A stretch of 64,000 bases of DNA from Schistosoma haematobium (GCF_000699445.3 NC_067196.1:89382364-89446363); one strand, 5' to 3'; numbered from the stretch's first letter, positions 33,860 to 46,396 are shown. Notes: generated by a model from the letters alone, not told the origin. Translations and numbers: made by a program.

Positions 33860-36480
33860 TGGTTGACATTAAGCCCACGGCAATTAAGATTCCCAACCCC
33901 CGTTTCTTAGAAATTGTAGTGTGTGAAAAAAAAATTATTGATCGGTGACTGGTGTACTTGTTTTGCGAGTGTGTGCTGGAGTGATAATGAACAAACATTT
34001 TGCCACCTTTAATCATTTTTGATTGAGATCATGAACCGATTGATGTTAGACCATCACAATTGAAAACCTGGAAGCACTGGACGGCCGTAAACTGTTCATC
34101 TTTGTAATCTGATTAGTTGAAATTGAAATCGCATCTAGAGCTGTGATTGGATGTCAGAATTTACATTTTGTACATTTGAAATTTAATGATAATGAATAAT
34201 TCTTTTTGTGTAATGTAAGTCTTATAAGAAATTTACACATTTTAAGAAAAAAAACACCAACTTAAGTGCAATCCTACTGTTTGTAAATGTGTATTGTGAT
34301 AAATTTTTGCTTTCCGATCAAGTGATTTCATGTCAACCTTTAATTGAAGTCGTTAGTTATCTTAACACGAATAATTATGTGTATCTCAGTAAAAGAAAGT
34401 TTTTGGGAAAAAGCAATTGAAAACCGGTTTGAATATTTGATAAAAGTTATAACCGAATCAGGTCGGTAGTCAAATGTTGAATACCAAAATAATAATGAAA
34501 TTATCACCAAAGTATGTGCATACGTTTTTTAGTAACACATAGTCTGTTAATTGGAAAAAGAAATCAACATATCAATAAATCATCATGATAATTTACTGAT
34601 TAATAAATGTATGAATACGGCGAACGAACCGTAAACCATGGGTTAATGAAACGACTTTGACGGTATATCAAATACGTAATAATTTTTCCGCAATATGCAC
34701 TGAATATTTAGTAAATGGGTTATTTTGTAAATAATCATTCTTAAATAAGTAGTTGTTTACGGTCGCTTTATAAACAGTTTCCATTAGAAAACGTTAGATT
34801 TCAATGCGGTTAATTTTCAAAGTCCATTGAAATGGTTTATTGTTTTCACTTGTGATTTATTTGTAGTTCTGTATTTTAAAATTAATTTTTTGATCGTAGT
34901 AAAAACTAGTGTGTTTAATCAGTCATATGTGAATATTTTTCGTACCTTAAGGTAACCCTCGTGCTATTGATAGAAGGAACCAGACAAGTAGTGAATAGGT
35001 CTTTATATCGATCTTCGCGCAGCCACAGTGGAGCGTGGGATTATCTGTTCAGACAAACAAAGGCTCTCAACATTCAATATAAGATAATAGGGAATATGGT
35101 CCAATGCCACTACATATTGTTAACCGTTATATGAAACCTGAATTATCTAGACATTATGAATGTAACCATTTTTGACAAGCATTTGAAATATTAGTTTCAT
35201 GAAGTGTCAACGAACAAGCCTACGTCGTCTGACTGACTCGACAAATATCTATCGACATTAAACGTATAAATAAGAATTAGGTCAACTGCATCAATGAACA
35301 CTTAAAATGTTATTGTTATTTATTGTCTTTATAATCATTATTATTATTATCTCAATTGACAAGATTCAATTCTCATACTATGTATTTCATTGACACAGAA
35401 TTTTTTGCGTTTTCGATATTCCGATAATGCTCTTCCACTTATTGTGACTGAACGCTTTACTGCAAATAATCCAGACCTCTATTGAATGACGTTTCTAATT
35501 TGCAAATATTACAATTTGTAAGTATATATATAAATATATATATCGTAACAGATGTAAACGTTAACCATTGTTAACACATTACATTGTCAAATTCATTAAT
35601 GCCATTACTTATTTTTTGGCCTTTATAAAATATTAAAATTATGGACTTATAACTATATAGTGTGACTGTACCAGTAATTAATAGTTATATAGCTGTGCAA
35701 ATGAATACGTTGATATAATCAGTAGTTATGAATAACAATGAAGGCTTAGTTGACGATCAGACGTACTTCTTACGTACGCATAGTTCTGGTTTCAAGTACT
35801 TTTAATATAAAACAAGAATATAAAATTCTTAGTTGTGTATTCATGAAACGGCCAATATTCTTATTTCTTTTTACACCCACTAAATGACCTTTTATCACAA
35901 TAATCATTTCAATGATGACGGCTTCAACTTGTTTTATAATGTCAGTATTTTATTCATAAGGTAGATAATTTTCTCACTTTTGTTTACTTCTCTATGAGCT
36001 TGAATCACATTCATCTTTGTAATCATTTTATTATATTCACAAATAAATGACCTAACGACAAAATAAAAATTTTCACTATTTTAAAATATTCCTATTAAAA
36101 TATACTAGAATGTACTATTATTAGATAGTTTACAAATGTGTTACTAAAACATGAACGGTAATCACATTGTTTTAAATCTAAAATTGCAAGAATAGTGTTC
36201 ATCAGATGACAAACTGTTGTCTACGTTTTCTTAACCTTTATATGTAATAAACGTTAGAAACAAGTTTACGAATACATGAGCGATAATCGCTTCTCCATTA
36301 TTAATTACTAAGGGACATCTAAATTCATTAGACATTAATAAGTGTTTAATCACTTGACCTTTGCCACGGAAAAGAAGTGGAGAAAAAATATTGGAAATCA
36401 AATTGTGGGTGGCCCTGAAAAGAGCCTTTACTTGTTCTCGCGGTCATACGTCGTAACTATTAGTTAGGGTAAACATTTAT
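33860..36480. mobile_element. MULE C left arm
   Basis: 2.6 kb homologous to 60.90-63.25 kb (about 10 percent diverged by eye), where it precedes a MULE in the opposite coding orientation. This equivalence of both ends is the signature of terminal inverted repeats. Only the inner 250 bases or so (36.24-36.45) have a clear inverted partner at 39.06-39.27. A SINE-body fragment (GAAAACCTGGAAGCACTGGA) is inserted near 34.04-34.09. Confidence 0.6.
36240..36460. repeat. MULE C terminal inverted repeat, left inner part
   Basis: Contains AAATCAAATTGTGGGTGGCC and GAAAAGAGCCTTTACT, which recur in reverse complement at 39.06-39.12, plus GTTTACGAATAC near 36.27 matching 39.20. Confidence 0.8.
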
Positions 36481-36688
36481 TGCACGGCCATTTTTGTATT
36501 TTTTTTTTCGAGTGAAATTTTTTTTCGTCCCTTTGGAAAAAATTTTCATCCCCATCTTCCAATAATTTTCATTCTGTTTCGTCCAATCAAATAACTAGTT
36601 TTGAGTTCGTTATAATTGGTCGTTTATTTCTTCAAATCGATATAAAATATGAGGACTTGACGACAGAGCACATTTTCTTACAATTATT

Positions 36689-39029
36689 ATGGACGGTAGT
36701 AACATGCAGAGCACGAGCTCCGTCGTTCCTCATGTTGTCACAGAAACCGATAACCTATTCTTGAGCACATTGTATCTCGTAGCGTTCCAATCTCTTGAAG
36801 CGTTGAAGAGCGCCATTAGAACGTATGAAAGAGCCACGTACTGCCATTATGTGGTGAGAGATTCTCATTTACATAGAGATCGGAAGTCGTATATTAAATT
36901 TGTATGTTGGAGAAATGGCCGTAGAACATCTAGCGGTTCCTCACAGCCGAGTAGACGAACGAGGTAATTTGATTTGTGTTATTATAATTTTTCATTAAGG
37001 ACTACCGTGAGCACTCAATGTCCTTCCTTCATCTTTTGTAAGTTCATTGAAGGTTACTGGACTGTTGTTCGTGGGAATGTGTATCACAATCACGAGTGCA
37101 ATTCCCTAAGGTACCAAAGTAATTATTGGATGCGCAGGTTAACGGAGGTGGAATTCGAAACAGTGAGACCACTTTTGATATCTGGGACAGCGGCATTCAA
37201 TATTATACACTTTGTTTACCAATCTTATAGAAAGTGTATTGATCCTCAAGATGTTTTTAATATGCGCCACAAAGTGTTCTCACAAGCCAACCTTCCTGGT
37301 AAGCAATGTGCCTATTTAAATTGTCAACGTTAGGTGATTACTCCCAATTGAAAGATCACATGTCGCTTGGTGGCCTCTGTGAATACGACTTAGATGGAGA
37401 TAACTGTCTGTTGTATTTCTTCTTCACAACAGCAGATCAAATGAGTTTATCAAGTCGATTTTTTGATGTTGTTGGTTTTGATGGGACCTACAAAACCAAT
37501 AAGGAAAATTTATATTTGTATCAGGTTGTAGCACTTGATATGAATTTCATGGCAATACCTGTTTGTATTGCATTCATTAGTTCCGAAACATCTAGTTTAA
37601 TTGCTCATTTCCTGTCGTTCTTCCGCCGATCAACTAACAACCGAGAGGTGGTAGGCATTGTAACAGATGATTCACCTGCAATAGCTGCTGCTATTATGCA
37701 TGTGTATCCCAATTCCCATCACATTTTGTGTCGCGTACACATAATTCGTAATGTGTTAAGGAGGGTAAGTTTTTCGTTGCTTAACATTAAGCCATTAATC
37801 GTCATTGTAGAGGCTACGAGCAGAAACTGTACAACTTTTCTTCCGTCTGATGTTCACTAGAAATGTCGAAAGGTAAATTAAAATATGCATTACAGTCTTT
37901 TGTAGTTTCCATAGTTACCTTCCATTAATTGAAGCATCAGACGGAAATTTTTACCGATATGTGAGAGATCACTTGTTGCCTAAAAAGCACAAGTGGTCAA
38001 ATGCTTTTCGACCCTCAGCGATGCTCTTGGGACAAAGTAATACGAATTTCGTTGAGATAACTCATCGGATTCTTAAATTGCATAAGCTGAACAGAAGAAT
38101 ACCCGTGTTGAGATCAATATTCAGTGTGCTTCTTAGCACTGGGAATTGGATCGATGCGCGAATGCAGAAGTATTATTGTGATTGTCGTAATAAAACAATA
38201 ATCGGTCGGGAGCCAGTAATATGTCGTCTTCGGGAAAGACTTACTCCAGCTGCATGTCAATTGCGCACTCCTATCACTGAGGTTGTAATGTCCGTGGACT
38301 TGTCAACGGCTGTTGATGGTACAGGCACTTATACAGTCTGCAGTAATCCACTCAATTGTTCATGTGCTTTTTACATTAAAAACCGAATACCTTGTCGTCA
38401 TATTTTAGCCTACTGCATACGCAGTAATAACGAAGTGAATACTCAGATAATTAGTGATAGATGGTTGCAATCGGACAGGTACATTACCAGTGTTGCGATT
38501 GACAATACCTCCCCTGTTCAAATAAGACAGACAAGTTCAAGAAGGTCGCTGTATGCCTTACTTAGGCGTATGTCCGAAGAGCAATGTACAATGGTGTATA
38601 ATAATGCATATCAACTTGTTTACGGTAGGATACCTCCAGCACCGTCCACCTTACCTGCTGTTACAGAGTTTCAGATAGAAACCTCTACTTCCACTAATGT
38701 TACAATGCCGTCGATCCATCAGACAGCAGTTACCAGCTATCAACATAATGTTGATATGGATGAAACGTTAAGCAATGAAGACGAAGAAATTGTTTCGATG
38801 ATCTCAGAGGAGTTCACCGAACTAGACGACGACAATGACGAAAACGCGCATGACAACAGACTTTGTGATATTTGCAATCTTGCGCAACCGCCACATGAAA
38901 CTGCTGATGGAAGTACCTGGATTTTTTTGTCAATGTGATGCAATGTTTCATTTATTTTGTGCCTACGACCCATCAACACACGTCCATGGGATCCACTGTC
39001 CCATGTGCGGCGCTATAACGGAGTCATAG
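36689..39029 (+). CDS. MULE C transposase (Curupira-like), one frameshift
   Basis: Mutator-like transposase for cut-and-paste movement in the nucleus. Exons 36689-36963, 37000-37298, 37334-37764, 37811-37872 and 37906-39029; four introns of 33-46 bases, all GT/AG. Discounting one extra T in a T run at about 38924-38930, the exons sum to 2190 bases (about 729 aa). Domains: an N-terminal FAR1/FLYWCH-like zinc segment (CPSFIFCKFIEGYWTVVRGN, then YHNHEC). The MULE DDE domain starts near residue 230 (FFDVVGFDGTYKTN) with VVGIVTDDSPA near 300 and HHILCRVHIIRN near 320. A SWIM finger is near 506-520 (CSC...CRH). An acidic linker leads to a RING-like C-terminus (CDIC...FHLFC...CPMC). As read, the T run gives an early stop (WIFLSM) before the RING-like part. 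Curupira MULEs are known in schistosomes; the exact family is inferred. Confidence 0.8.
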
Positions 39030-39054
39030 CAAGTCTTTGGTTCATGAAATTCGG

Positions 39055-39275
39055 AACTGTTAAGAGAACGAGTAAAGGCTCTTTTCAGGGCCACCCACAA
39101 TTTGATTTAAATTCTTTTGTTTTAATTTCTTCTTTCCATGGCAAAGGCCAATTGGTGAAGCTATCAATAGTCATTATGTGATTATCGTCCACGTATTCGT
39201 AAACGTTTTTTAAGCTTTATCAAATATAGGGTTTAAGTAAACGATTTCCTATAGGAAATGTCATCTAATGAACAC
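39055..39275. repeat. MULE C terminal inverted repeat, right
   Basis: Reverse complement of the inner left arm (GGCCACCCACAATTTGATTT, GGCAAAGGCCAATTGGTGAA, ATTCGTAAACG). Homology fades beyond about 39.3, so the right end is truncated or strongly diverged. Confidence 0.75.
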
Positions 39276-39989
39276 TCATCTGTCTAAGAATAGTACATGC
39301 AAAACTTATTCAAAATGTTTCAATGTTGTGTCATATAGTTAGGATAGGCGAATATAGTACTACCAGTTCACTAGTACAACGACATCATTTCTATAGGAAA
39401 GGTCAACTGAACCAACATTGATGAATTCTAATTAAGCCTTAGTGATTAAGCAATATAATCAATTGAGATTTATAAAAATTTCGTGGATTACTTGAAGTTA
39501 GACATTAACAGGTTTTTTATGGTGCTCCTCTAGCTTCAATTCACTCATGATCTCAACTATTCCAATAAAAAAAATAATACTGTCTGACTATTCCATCCCA
39601 GTTTTGATCAAAATGTTGACTTTAAAAATAAAAGCTACCGACTTTATTTTACTCAGAAAATAGAAAATAATATTTATGATTGGGTTCTTTTCCAAACAGT
39701 AATTCTTAGTACAAAAGAGTTGTTTAGTTTCGCCGGAAAATGGTGTCATAAATAAATGCAAGATTGTCAATTGTGTTATTTTGCTAATCCATTAAAAAGC
39801 GTTACTTGTTTTTAACTGTACATTCTTTGTAGTTGAGCTGTTTAAAATTACGACAAAAAGTACTTGTCTATGTAAGTAGTCATGTGAATCGATTATTGTA
39901 CTCGTCAATTGGGCTTAATATTCTTAACATTCTTATTACATTTTGCATGTAACATTGTTACAGATAATTGCCACATTAATTGATATAGA
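39276..39989. other. Spacer with SINE-tail trace
   Basis: No gene recognised. 39.49-39.56 resembles the SINE body end (AACAGGTTTTTTATGGTGCT ... CTAGCTTCAATTC). Confidence 0.35.
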
Positions 39990-41620
39990 CATTTTATAAA
40001 ACGTATAAATGTATCACTATCACGTGAAAGGTAGTCACATTTTTAGCAATTCGTAAAGTACAAACTAACCATATTATCCACCGTTCATTTTCATAAATGT
40101 TTCTTATTATTTTTGCACTGTATAGTATGTTATGTACATAATGTTTATTTAAAGAGTAGACAGAAATGAAAATATCGCAAACAATGTAGTGTTCAGAAGT
40201 GCGACTTATAGTACTATGGATCAGTATTTCTGAGGTTCTTTTCACAGAAAAATGGTATTTCAATAAAATCAGAATTTTATGATTGATTTGAACAAGGAGC
40301 TTATAATGAGATAAAGAGTCGGGAATACACATTTTTGCTCTTCAGTATATCACATGCTGTGGAATAATTCACCTATTTTCTGATTATTCTCGCCAATAAA
40401 ATACACTTGATCATTGTCAACGGTTAATTTTGCTTCACCATTGAGATTACAATATTCTATACTATTGTTATAACCTGTAGTGTTAGTCATTAATTTTAGC
40501 CCATAATATATCTTATTCTAGTTTTCGGACATTCCATTCTATTCATTCTACTCGAGTCATATTTTGACCTTGTTAATTATTCGCTTATTAGCCTTGACTG
40601 TTTTTATATGAGCGTGTATGTGTGTACACTTCATGTCCCATGACTCATCACATGTCTGTAGTTTATTTTGTCTGCCTATAAATATTGAGTAACGCTTAAT
40701 TAAAATGGAGTTGGCCTCCCAGCCATCTTCCATACGTGTCACTTTTGCTTTGCTATGCTTCATTCGCTTTATGTGCGAAATATATGTATTCTCAAGTCAA
40801 TTCTCGTTATTCGACTTATTTAATTCCGTTTTTGGATAACGCGATTTAAGTCGACGATGATATATGAGAATCAGCGATAGCAAACATTCATACGCTCTAA
40901 ATAGGAGTCAGATCCACGGGTCACTAAAAACCAATTAAATCAACTGATTCATTTCATTTGAACACTCGTATACATGAGAATACTCATGTGAAATATAAAA
41001 ATAGAAATCACTTCTCTACTTAGTAGTATATACACACATAGAAGTAAACGCAAATACATTCATCAAACAACAACAGTAAATGTTCCACCATCATTTGAAT
41101 TGACATCATGGAAAACAAAACGATGAAAATAGCTGTAATATGCATGATTCCAGTTATAGAAAAACAAACATTACACACACATCACAACTATTTACTACAT
41201 TGACGCATCTCAGTTAGAATGAAGATAATTAGTCGCATATTTTATGACAAATCACACATCATCTATCATAACATTTCAGTACTAAAATCGAATATCTGTC
41301 AACATTCTTTTATAGTCGATCCATTATCATCAAACTGACAAATATGAACTAAACATTCTCACAAAACAATTGGAAGCGCTTTTCATGCTATACAACTGTT
41401 TGCTTGTAGTAAGTGACGCTTCTGTATTCCTCTTGATTTGCCCACTTCATTCTTATCTATGTTATCAAGATATTTGATGGAGTTCGGCTTATCTATGGAA
41501 TAAAATGGAATTAAATCAGAGAAAGCATTGAAAGAATACCGTGAAGTTTTACGAGGGGTGGTATCACTGATCTCTCTCATGGTTTGCATATCAAGAGCTA
41601 TTTCCATCTTCTCAATTTGG
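39990..41620. repeat. Outer inverted repeat of P1, right copy
   Basis: Inverted partner of 6.75-7.95 kb, somewhat longer because of an insertion or divergent stretch around 40.47-40.93. Its end at about 41.61 is fused to RTE sequence. Confidence 0.75.
41383..41612 (-). other. Candidate conserved coding exon (copy 2), unknown
   Basis: Counterpart of 6749-6982: after MEIALDMQTMREISDTTPRK the remaining 45 or so residues are the same as copy 1. The upstream frame joins RTE reverse transcriptase (QAGFRRDRSFTDQIEKMEIA), an accidental fusion at the duplication border. Confidence 0.4.
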
Positions 41621-42330
41621 TCTGTAAACGATCTATCCCTACGGAATCCTGCCTGTTGGTCTCGGAGGTGGGCGTCTACGCAGTCCTTCATTCTGTTTAA
41701 TAATACCCTGTTGAAGACTTTTCCCGGTATTGAGAGGAGAGTGATGACCCTGTTGAAGGCTTATAGGTTTCCAAATCTCTCACCATTTTCGTTCCTTCCT
41801 CCCAGTCCATGTCGTCCCATGATGTCTTCATATCCAGTGTTGTCCGTTCCAACCTTGGCATTGAAATCTCCCATCAGAATGGTCAAATCCTTTGTTGAGC
41901 ACTTTTCGATGATTGACTGTAGCCTATTGTAGAATTGATCTTTAGCGTCTTCATTGTAGTCGTTGGTAGGCGCATAGCATTGGATGATGTTCATTGTGAT
42001 GCCCTCTTTCTTTGTTTTGAAGGAGGCTTTGATGATCCTTGGTCCATGAGATTCCCATCCTATAAGTGCCTTTTGTGCTTGTTTGGACAGCATCAATGCG
42101 ACTCCTTGTGTATGTGGGGCATTCTTCATGGCCGGAGTATAACATAGTTTCGATTATTTCTTCATGTTAGAGTTGTTTTAGCGAGTTAGTTTTCTACGTG
42201 ATGGAATCGCTAACCCCATGCCCAACCCTTCTCCTTTACCCGAACTTGGGACCGGCAGTAACTCTAGAAGAGCTACAGGTGGAGTCAATGAAGCCTTAGC
42301 CATATGAAAATTCAACCCTCCTTTGTGTAT
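41613..42330 (-). pseudogene. RTE (SR2-like) LINE, 5' end, endonuclease and RT pieces
   Basis: On the minus strand a 5' region (about 42330-42150: TAGCTCTTCTAGAGTTACTG) is followed by endonuclease sequence in two frames (42145-41761). Motifs: 'QKALIGWESHGPRIIKASFK', 'IIQCYAPTNDYNED' and 'LTILMGDFNAKVGTDNTGYE'. After a deletion comes RT motif 1-2 sequence (ITLLSIPGKVFNRVLLNRMK, QQAGFRRDRS). It ends abruptly at the P1 outer repeat. Confidence 0.8.
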
Positions 42331-42655
42331 TCAAAAACAGCTTGTTCTCACCTCTAACCTACCCTGGTAATATTGCCTCATTATCATGAGTGATTAGGTT
42401 TCAAATTGTGTTCCCATTATTATTATTATCCTTGTCTCCTCTTACCCCATTTCCAGTCCAGTTGACCTTTTATTTTTTTATATAATATTCCTAACACGTA
42501 TATTATGTATGATCAGATTGTTCGAAATGTATTACGCTAATATATCATCATTACATAGTTCTGATAATCTTCGTCTTCTTATTTATACACTAGCGAAATT
42601 TCTCAAAGGGACTAATTGCTTTAAATCAAAAATTAATCAATCAATTAATCAATAA
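42331..42655. other. Unassigned stretch between RTE and Gypsy remnants
   Basis: AT-rich, ending in an (AATC)n-like run. Nothing else recognised. Confidence 0.3.
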
Positions 42656-43369
42656 TAATAGGGATAGGGGAATATATGACTCATCTGACACCTGTTCGAC
42701 TATCTGCATGTTTGACTAAGCAGATAACCAACCAATCATTATCATTCTTGCCCACACATCACCATCCTCGCAAAGTTTGATCGTATGATTTCACTTTTGG
42801 GTCTAATTGTAAAACTGGTTTGTTTCCGTTCTCTGGATGATCTTCGGCTAGCTTCTGATTTCAACTCATTTTTTGTCATTTCAACTTGTGGTGGTAGTGG
42901 TGGCATATTAAATGTATCACATAATACTGAGTTTAGATGACACATAAACACTTTTTCTGTCTCTCAGTTCATTCATGTGTCTAATAATTAGTGTATTTTC
43001 GACCATCACTTCATACAATACCGTCTGACGTCTTTTATTTACACACCCAAATGTTTATTTTGGTTTGTCAGGACAGAAATCACGTGCATAAACTAAGTCA
43101 CCTGTTTTGAATTCACGAATCTTCGGGCAATTCCATTTATTGTTTTTCTTTGTAGTTCACTCATTCTGTCTTTCGAGATCAAAACATCGAGAAATGTCCT
43201 AATTGGTCAGCCAAACATTATATCGGCTAGTGATTTTCTGTCTTGACAGTCTACACTAGGTGTAATCCTATAGAAAATTAGAATATGTTTCAGAGCCTCT
43301 TCTAAGTTATCTTCTACCATCTTAAAGAGAGTTCGCTTAAGAATATCAACACATTTTTCTGCTTGCCCA

Positions 43370-43976
43370 TTCAGCTGAGGGTGATACAGTGGAGTTCCAA
43401 TGTGTTCAATTCCATTTCTTTACAGGACTCCGCAAACCCTGTCGACGTGAACTGCGTTCCGTTATCTGAAACCAAAACATTAGGTGTCCCAAAACAACCA
43501 AACAGTTATTTGAGATATAACAGTGTTTCACATGTAGACGGTCTTCGTACGGCATAGATTTCAGTCCATTTAAAGTATGAATCTACCACCACAAAAAATA
43601 TTGTCCGTTTAATGGTCCAGCCTAATCGATGTGAACTCGTTTCAAGCCATGTCTGGGATTCTACGTTCAGAGTATTCGACGATAGATACCACAAACCGAA
43701 TTCATCTATCCAATCAATACCTAACACGTTGGTATTACAGTTTCCAGATACATAATATTTTCCGGTCATAGTCCTGTCACGCAATGTAAGAGGTAGCTGC
43801 ATTTCCCCAAGAACAGTAATATTGGTTCCTGTTGCACTTTGAGCATTGTAATATGTAGGCTGATATTGAGGTCGACCAAGTTTTATCCAGGTCTCTCTAT
43901 AAATTAATGTTATGTCAGACCCCATATCAATTTGCAGCTTAACAGGTTTACCATTTAAAAAGTTAGTTACGTACAT
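43370..43976 (-). pseudogene. Gypsy protease joined to integrase
   Basis: From 43976 down: a retropepsin-like domain ('VKLQIDMGSDITLIYRETW', 'TVLGEMQLPLTLRDR', 'NVLGIDWIDEFGLWYL'). The catalytic D-T/S-G triad reads D-M-G, so it is probably inactive. At about 43640 it passes directly into integrase core (FFVVVDSYFKWTEIYAV), and after a stop at about 43489 the second catalytic region LVSDNGTQFTSTGFAES follows. RT and RNase H, which normally lie between, are deleted. Confidence 0.75.
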
Positions 43977-44069
43977 CCTTTTAGACGAGAACCGAACACG
44001 TTTTGTGGTCAGAACAACATTCGAATTATGTGTTATCTCTCGTGATATCTGTGTTGTTTCCTTTACGGA

Positions 44070-44842
44070 ACTTTGCTGACGGTCGGCAATCTTCGGCCTA
44101 CTTTTACAACATACTTGAGCATGAACATATTTACCACATTGAAAACAAACTTTTTTAAAGTAGCAAACATTACCAGAATGACACTTACCTCATTGTCAAC
44201 AAGACGTTTTGGGTTTCATATGATTTGGGATTCGTCGGGAGTACGAATCCATATTTCCGTTAAAAGATTTCCGCAGAACATTAACTTCCATATGTTCATT
44301 GTTCCTTCTTATTAGATTTGTGTCATGCTTCAAATTAACCATACTTTGAAATTCTTCAAATACTCATTGCAGACTGATATTAGGATCTTGTTCGATCTTC
44401 ACTAAAATCCGTGTTCTGATATCTGCATCTACTACAGACTGTAACGCACAGACAAAAATGAGGCATTTAAACTGATATGAGGACATTTCCTGTAAACGAA
44501 ACCACTCACATTCCCGGTTCCCGATGCTTGCGTACGTCATATAATCGTCCTGTGGTTTTTTTCACAAGCTGGAGGGATCGGTATCTAGTGTGAAAAACTG
44601 ATGATCGTACACCAAACATACGTGTCAGGCAGTCTACTATTTCTCTGAAGATTATGTCGGTTAGCTTCTTTGGGAGGATACGATTACAGAACTTTTCATG
44701 TTCAGACACTCCGAGCTTGCGTAATAATAATCTGAGTTTCGAAACTTCGTCCCACTCTTTACACTCATTAATAAACAAATCCTCATGGCGTTTAAACCAT
44801 GCCTCAGAAGTAATTTTACATTCTGGATCGAATCTAAATTAA
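44070..44842 (-). pseudogene. Gypsy gag with CCHC zinc knuckle
   Basis: Open part 44778-44506 ('FINECKEWDEVSKLRLLLRK', then 'EIVDCLTRMFG') resembles the capsid-like domain. Stops follow, then a knuckle at 44147-44106 reading CFQCGKYVHAQVCC (C-x2-C-x4-H-x4-C), which binds RNA in intact elements. Confidence 0.7.
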
Positions 44843-45239
44843 TTTATTGAATTCGCAATAGAATCCGGAGTCATAGTGAAATCAGATACATCGATCCTTG
44901 GTGATATTGACATACGTTTGAGCAATAATTCGATAACAGAATTTTTCTGTTGCAATAAAGTTTACAGATCATCCATTATATTGTTACAGAATCCACTTTA
45001 ACTTAATATATAGGCGTAGATTCGTTTTACCAAAATCGCCAATGCTATAACGCTCGTGTCTACTTCGTCTACAAGTATGGGACGTCAATTTAACTTAGAC
45101 GAATATCTACACTAGATTCCCTCACAGTGTCTATTCTACAGGAATTCAACGCAACTCAGACGATAAAGAACACGTGATTAGCCTGACTAGAAACTACATA
45201 CATTTCCACACCGAAAGCCGACATAATCAAACAATAATG

Positions 45240-45305
45240 AACAATCAATCAATCACTCAATCAATCAATTATTCAATCAATCCATCAATCAATCAATAAT
45301 AATAA
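45240..45305. repeat. (AATC)n simple repeat
   Basis: Tandem AATC/CAAT units with small interruptions, next to the LTR-like direct repeat. A similar run lies at 42.63-42.65. Confidence 0.85.
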
Positions 45306-45531
45306 TAAGGATAAGGGAATATATAACTCATTTGTCACCTGTCAGACTATCTGCAGGTTTGACTAAGCAGATAACCAATAATTATCATTATCATTCTCGC
45401 CCACACATCAATTACATTGATCATCCTTCATGAAATACACCTGCTCCACATGAATCTCATCCTGTTTACTCTCACTTAACTGAACGACCACAATTACAGA
45501 TATCCAAAATAATTGTTACGTACATTCACAG

Positions 45532-45710
45532 CTCGTGTTCTTCAACGTTATTTTGGTCAATCATCTGTCTTTATCATTTTGAAGTATGTCCTCATGATTT
45601 CGAATGAACAGTTACCTGTCATAACTGAGGAAATACTGTTGGACATACTGAGTATGCAACCACTCATAATGTCCATGTCATCTCTGTATGACCATGACCT
45701 GATTATGTGA
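45532..45710 (+). other. Candidate terminal exon upstream of T3 (copy 3)
   Basis: After CATTCACAG: 'VLQRYFGQSSVFIILKYVLM' and 'EQLPVITEEILLDILSMQPL' to a stop, nearly identical to copies 2 and 4. Upstream sequence is cut by the Gypsy remnant only 120 bases away, so any parent gene is broken here. Confidence 0.4.
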
Positions 45711-46396
45711 ATGTAAGTGTGACTATAACACGTGTGAGCTAGTGATGTTGACAGATGTGAGTAGCGTGTATTATCAATCGAAAGTGAAATACCTGAAACA
45801 GGAGGTTGAGAAGATCAAACAGAAGAGGGTGCAAACAGAGACTGATTAGTGTGGAACCAGAAGCACAATGAATTCTGAGACGATTGATTGACATTTGCAG
45901 AAGGAACAGTCAAGTTTGAGACGATGAATTGACATTTTGCAAATGCAGTATATACGTAATGGTTATCAGATATTTTCAAAAGATAGTCTGTAATTTTCTT
46001 CTCAAATACACTTGTGTTCTCGTTCACTACATCACAATTACCACTAACAAATGCATAAACATACATCAAACCAAATTTTAACTACTTATAATGACAAGTT
46101 GTATACTTTTGAATTTGATAATAAAATGAAGCCGAACCATAGTGACAATGATAATGTTGATGATGTGATTCATTAGTGCTTCTGAATTAAGTAAGTTAAC
46201 TTTGTGTTGTGCATGAATTTCTATTAGAAATGCACAGTACAATGAATAAATTAATTCAGATGAATCCCAATTAATTTTACTATTTCACTTGATATTCTGT
46301 GAAAATTCACATTGAAAGTGAAAGATACATTGACTCACATTTATTACCAGTACATACAGCATACACAATATCATCATCTCAGTGAACAATATTGAA
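45711..46396 (+). other. 5' flank of T3
   Basis: Inverted, near-identical counterpart of the T4 flank (55.61-56.30) and of the T2 flank (28.00-28.69). No separate gene supported. Confidence 0.4.

Larger units (their letters stand above)
6750..41620. repeat. P1: large inverted duplication with T1 and T2
   Basis: Left arm 6.75-11.47 kb pairs in reverse with 22.80-24.38, 27.25-29.3 and 39.99-41.62. Core: inner repeats 11.47-12.08 and 13.88-14.47 around a 1.8 kb spacer. Three insertions break the right side: LINEs 14.48-22.80, the Penelope cluster 24.38-27.25, and the Penelope/RTE/MULE block 29.35-39.99. Confidence 0.75.
42656..45412 (-). mobile_element. Gypsy LTR retrotransposon, heavily deleted
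   Basis: Direct repeats at 42.66-42.77 and 45.31-45.41 (shared GCAGATAACCAA and CGACTATCTGCA-type core, both preceded by AATC-rich runs) look like remains of the two LTRs. Between them, on the minus strand, lie gag, a CCHC knuckle, protease and integrase in Gypsy order. Reverse transcriptase and RNase H are missing. It separates P1 from P2. Confidence 0.7.

Noticed and set aside
45240..45305. Regular AATC repeats resembling a short array
   Set aside because: Simple tandem repeat without spacers; not a CRISPR array, and the genome is eukaryotic.
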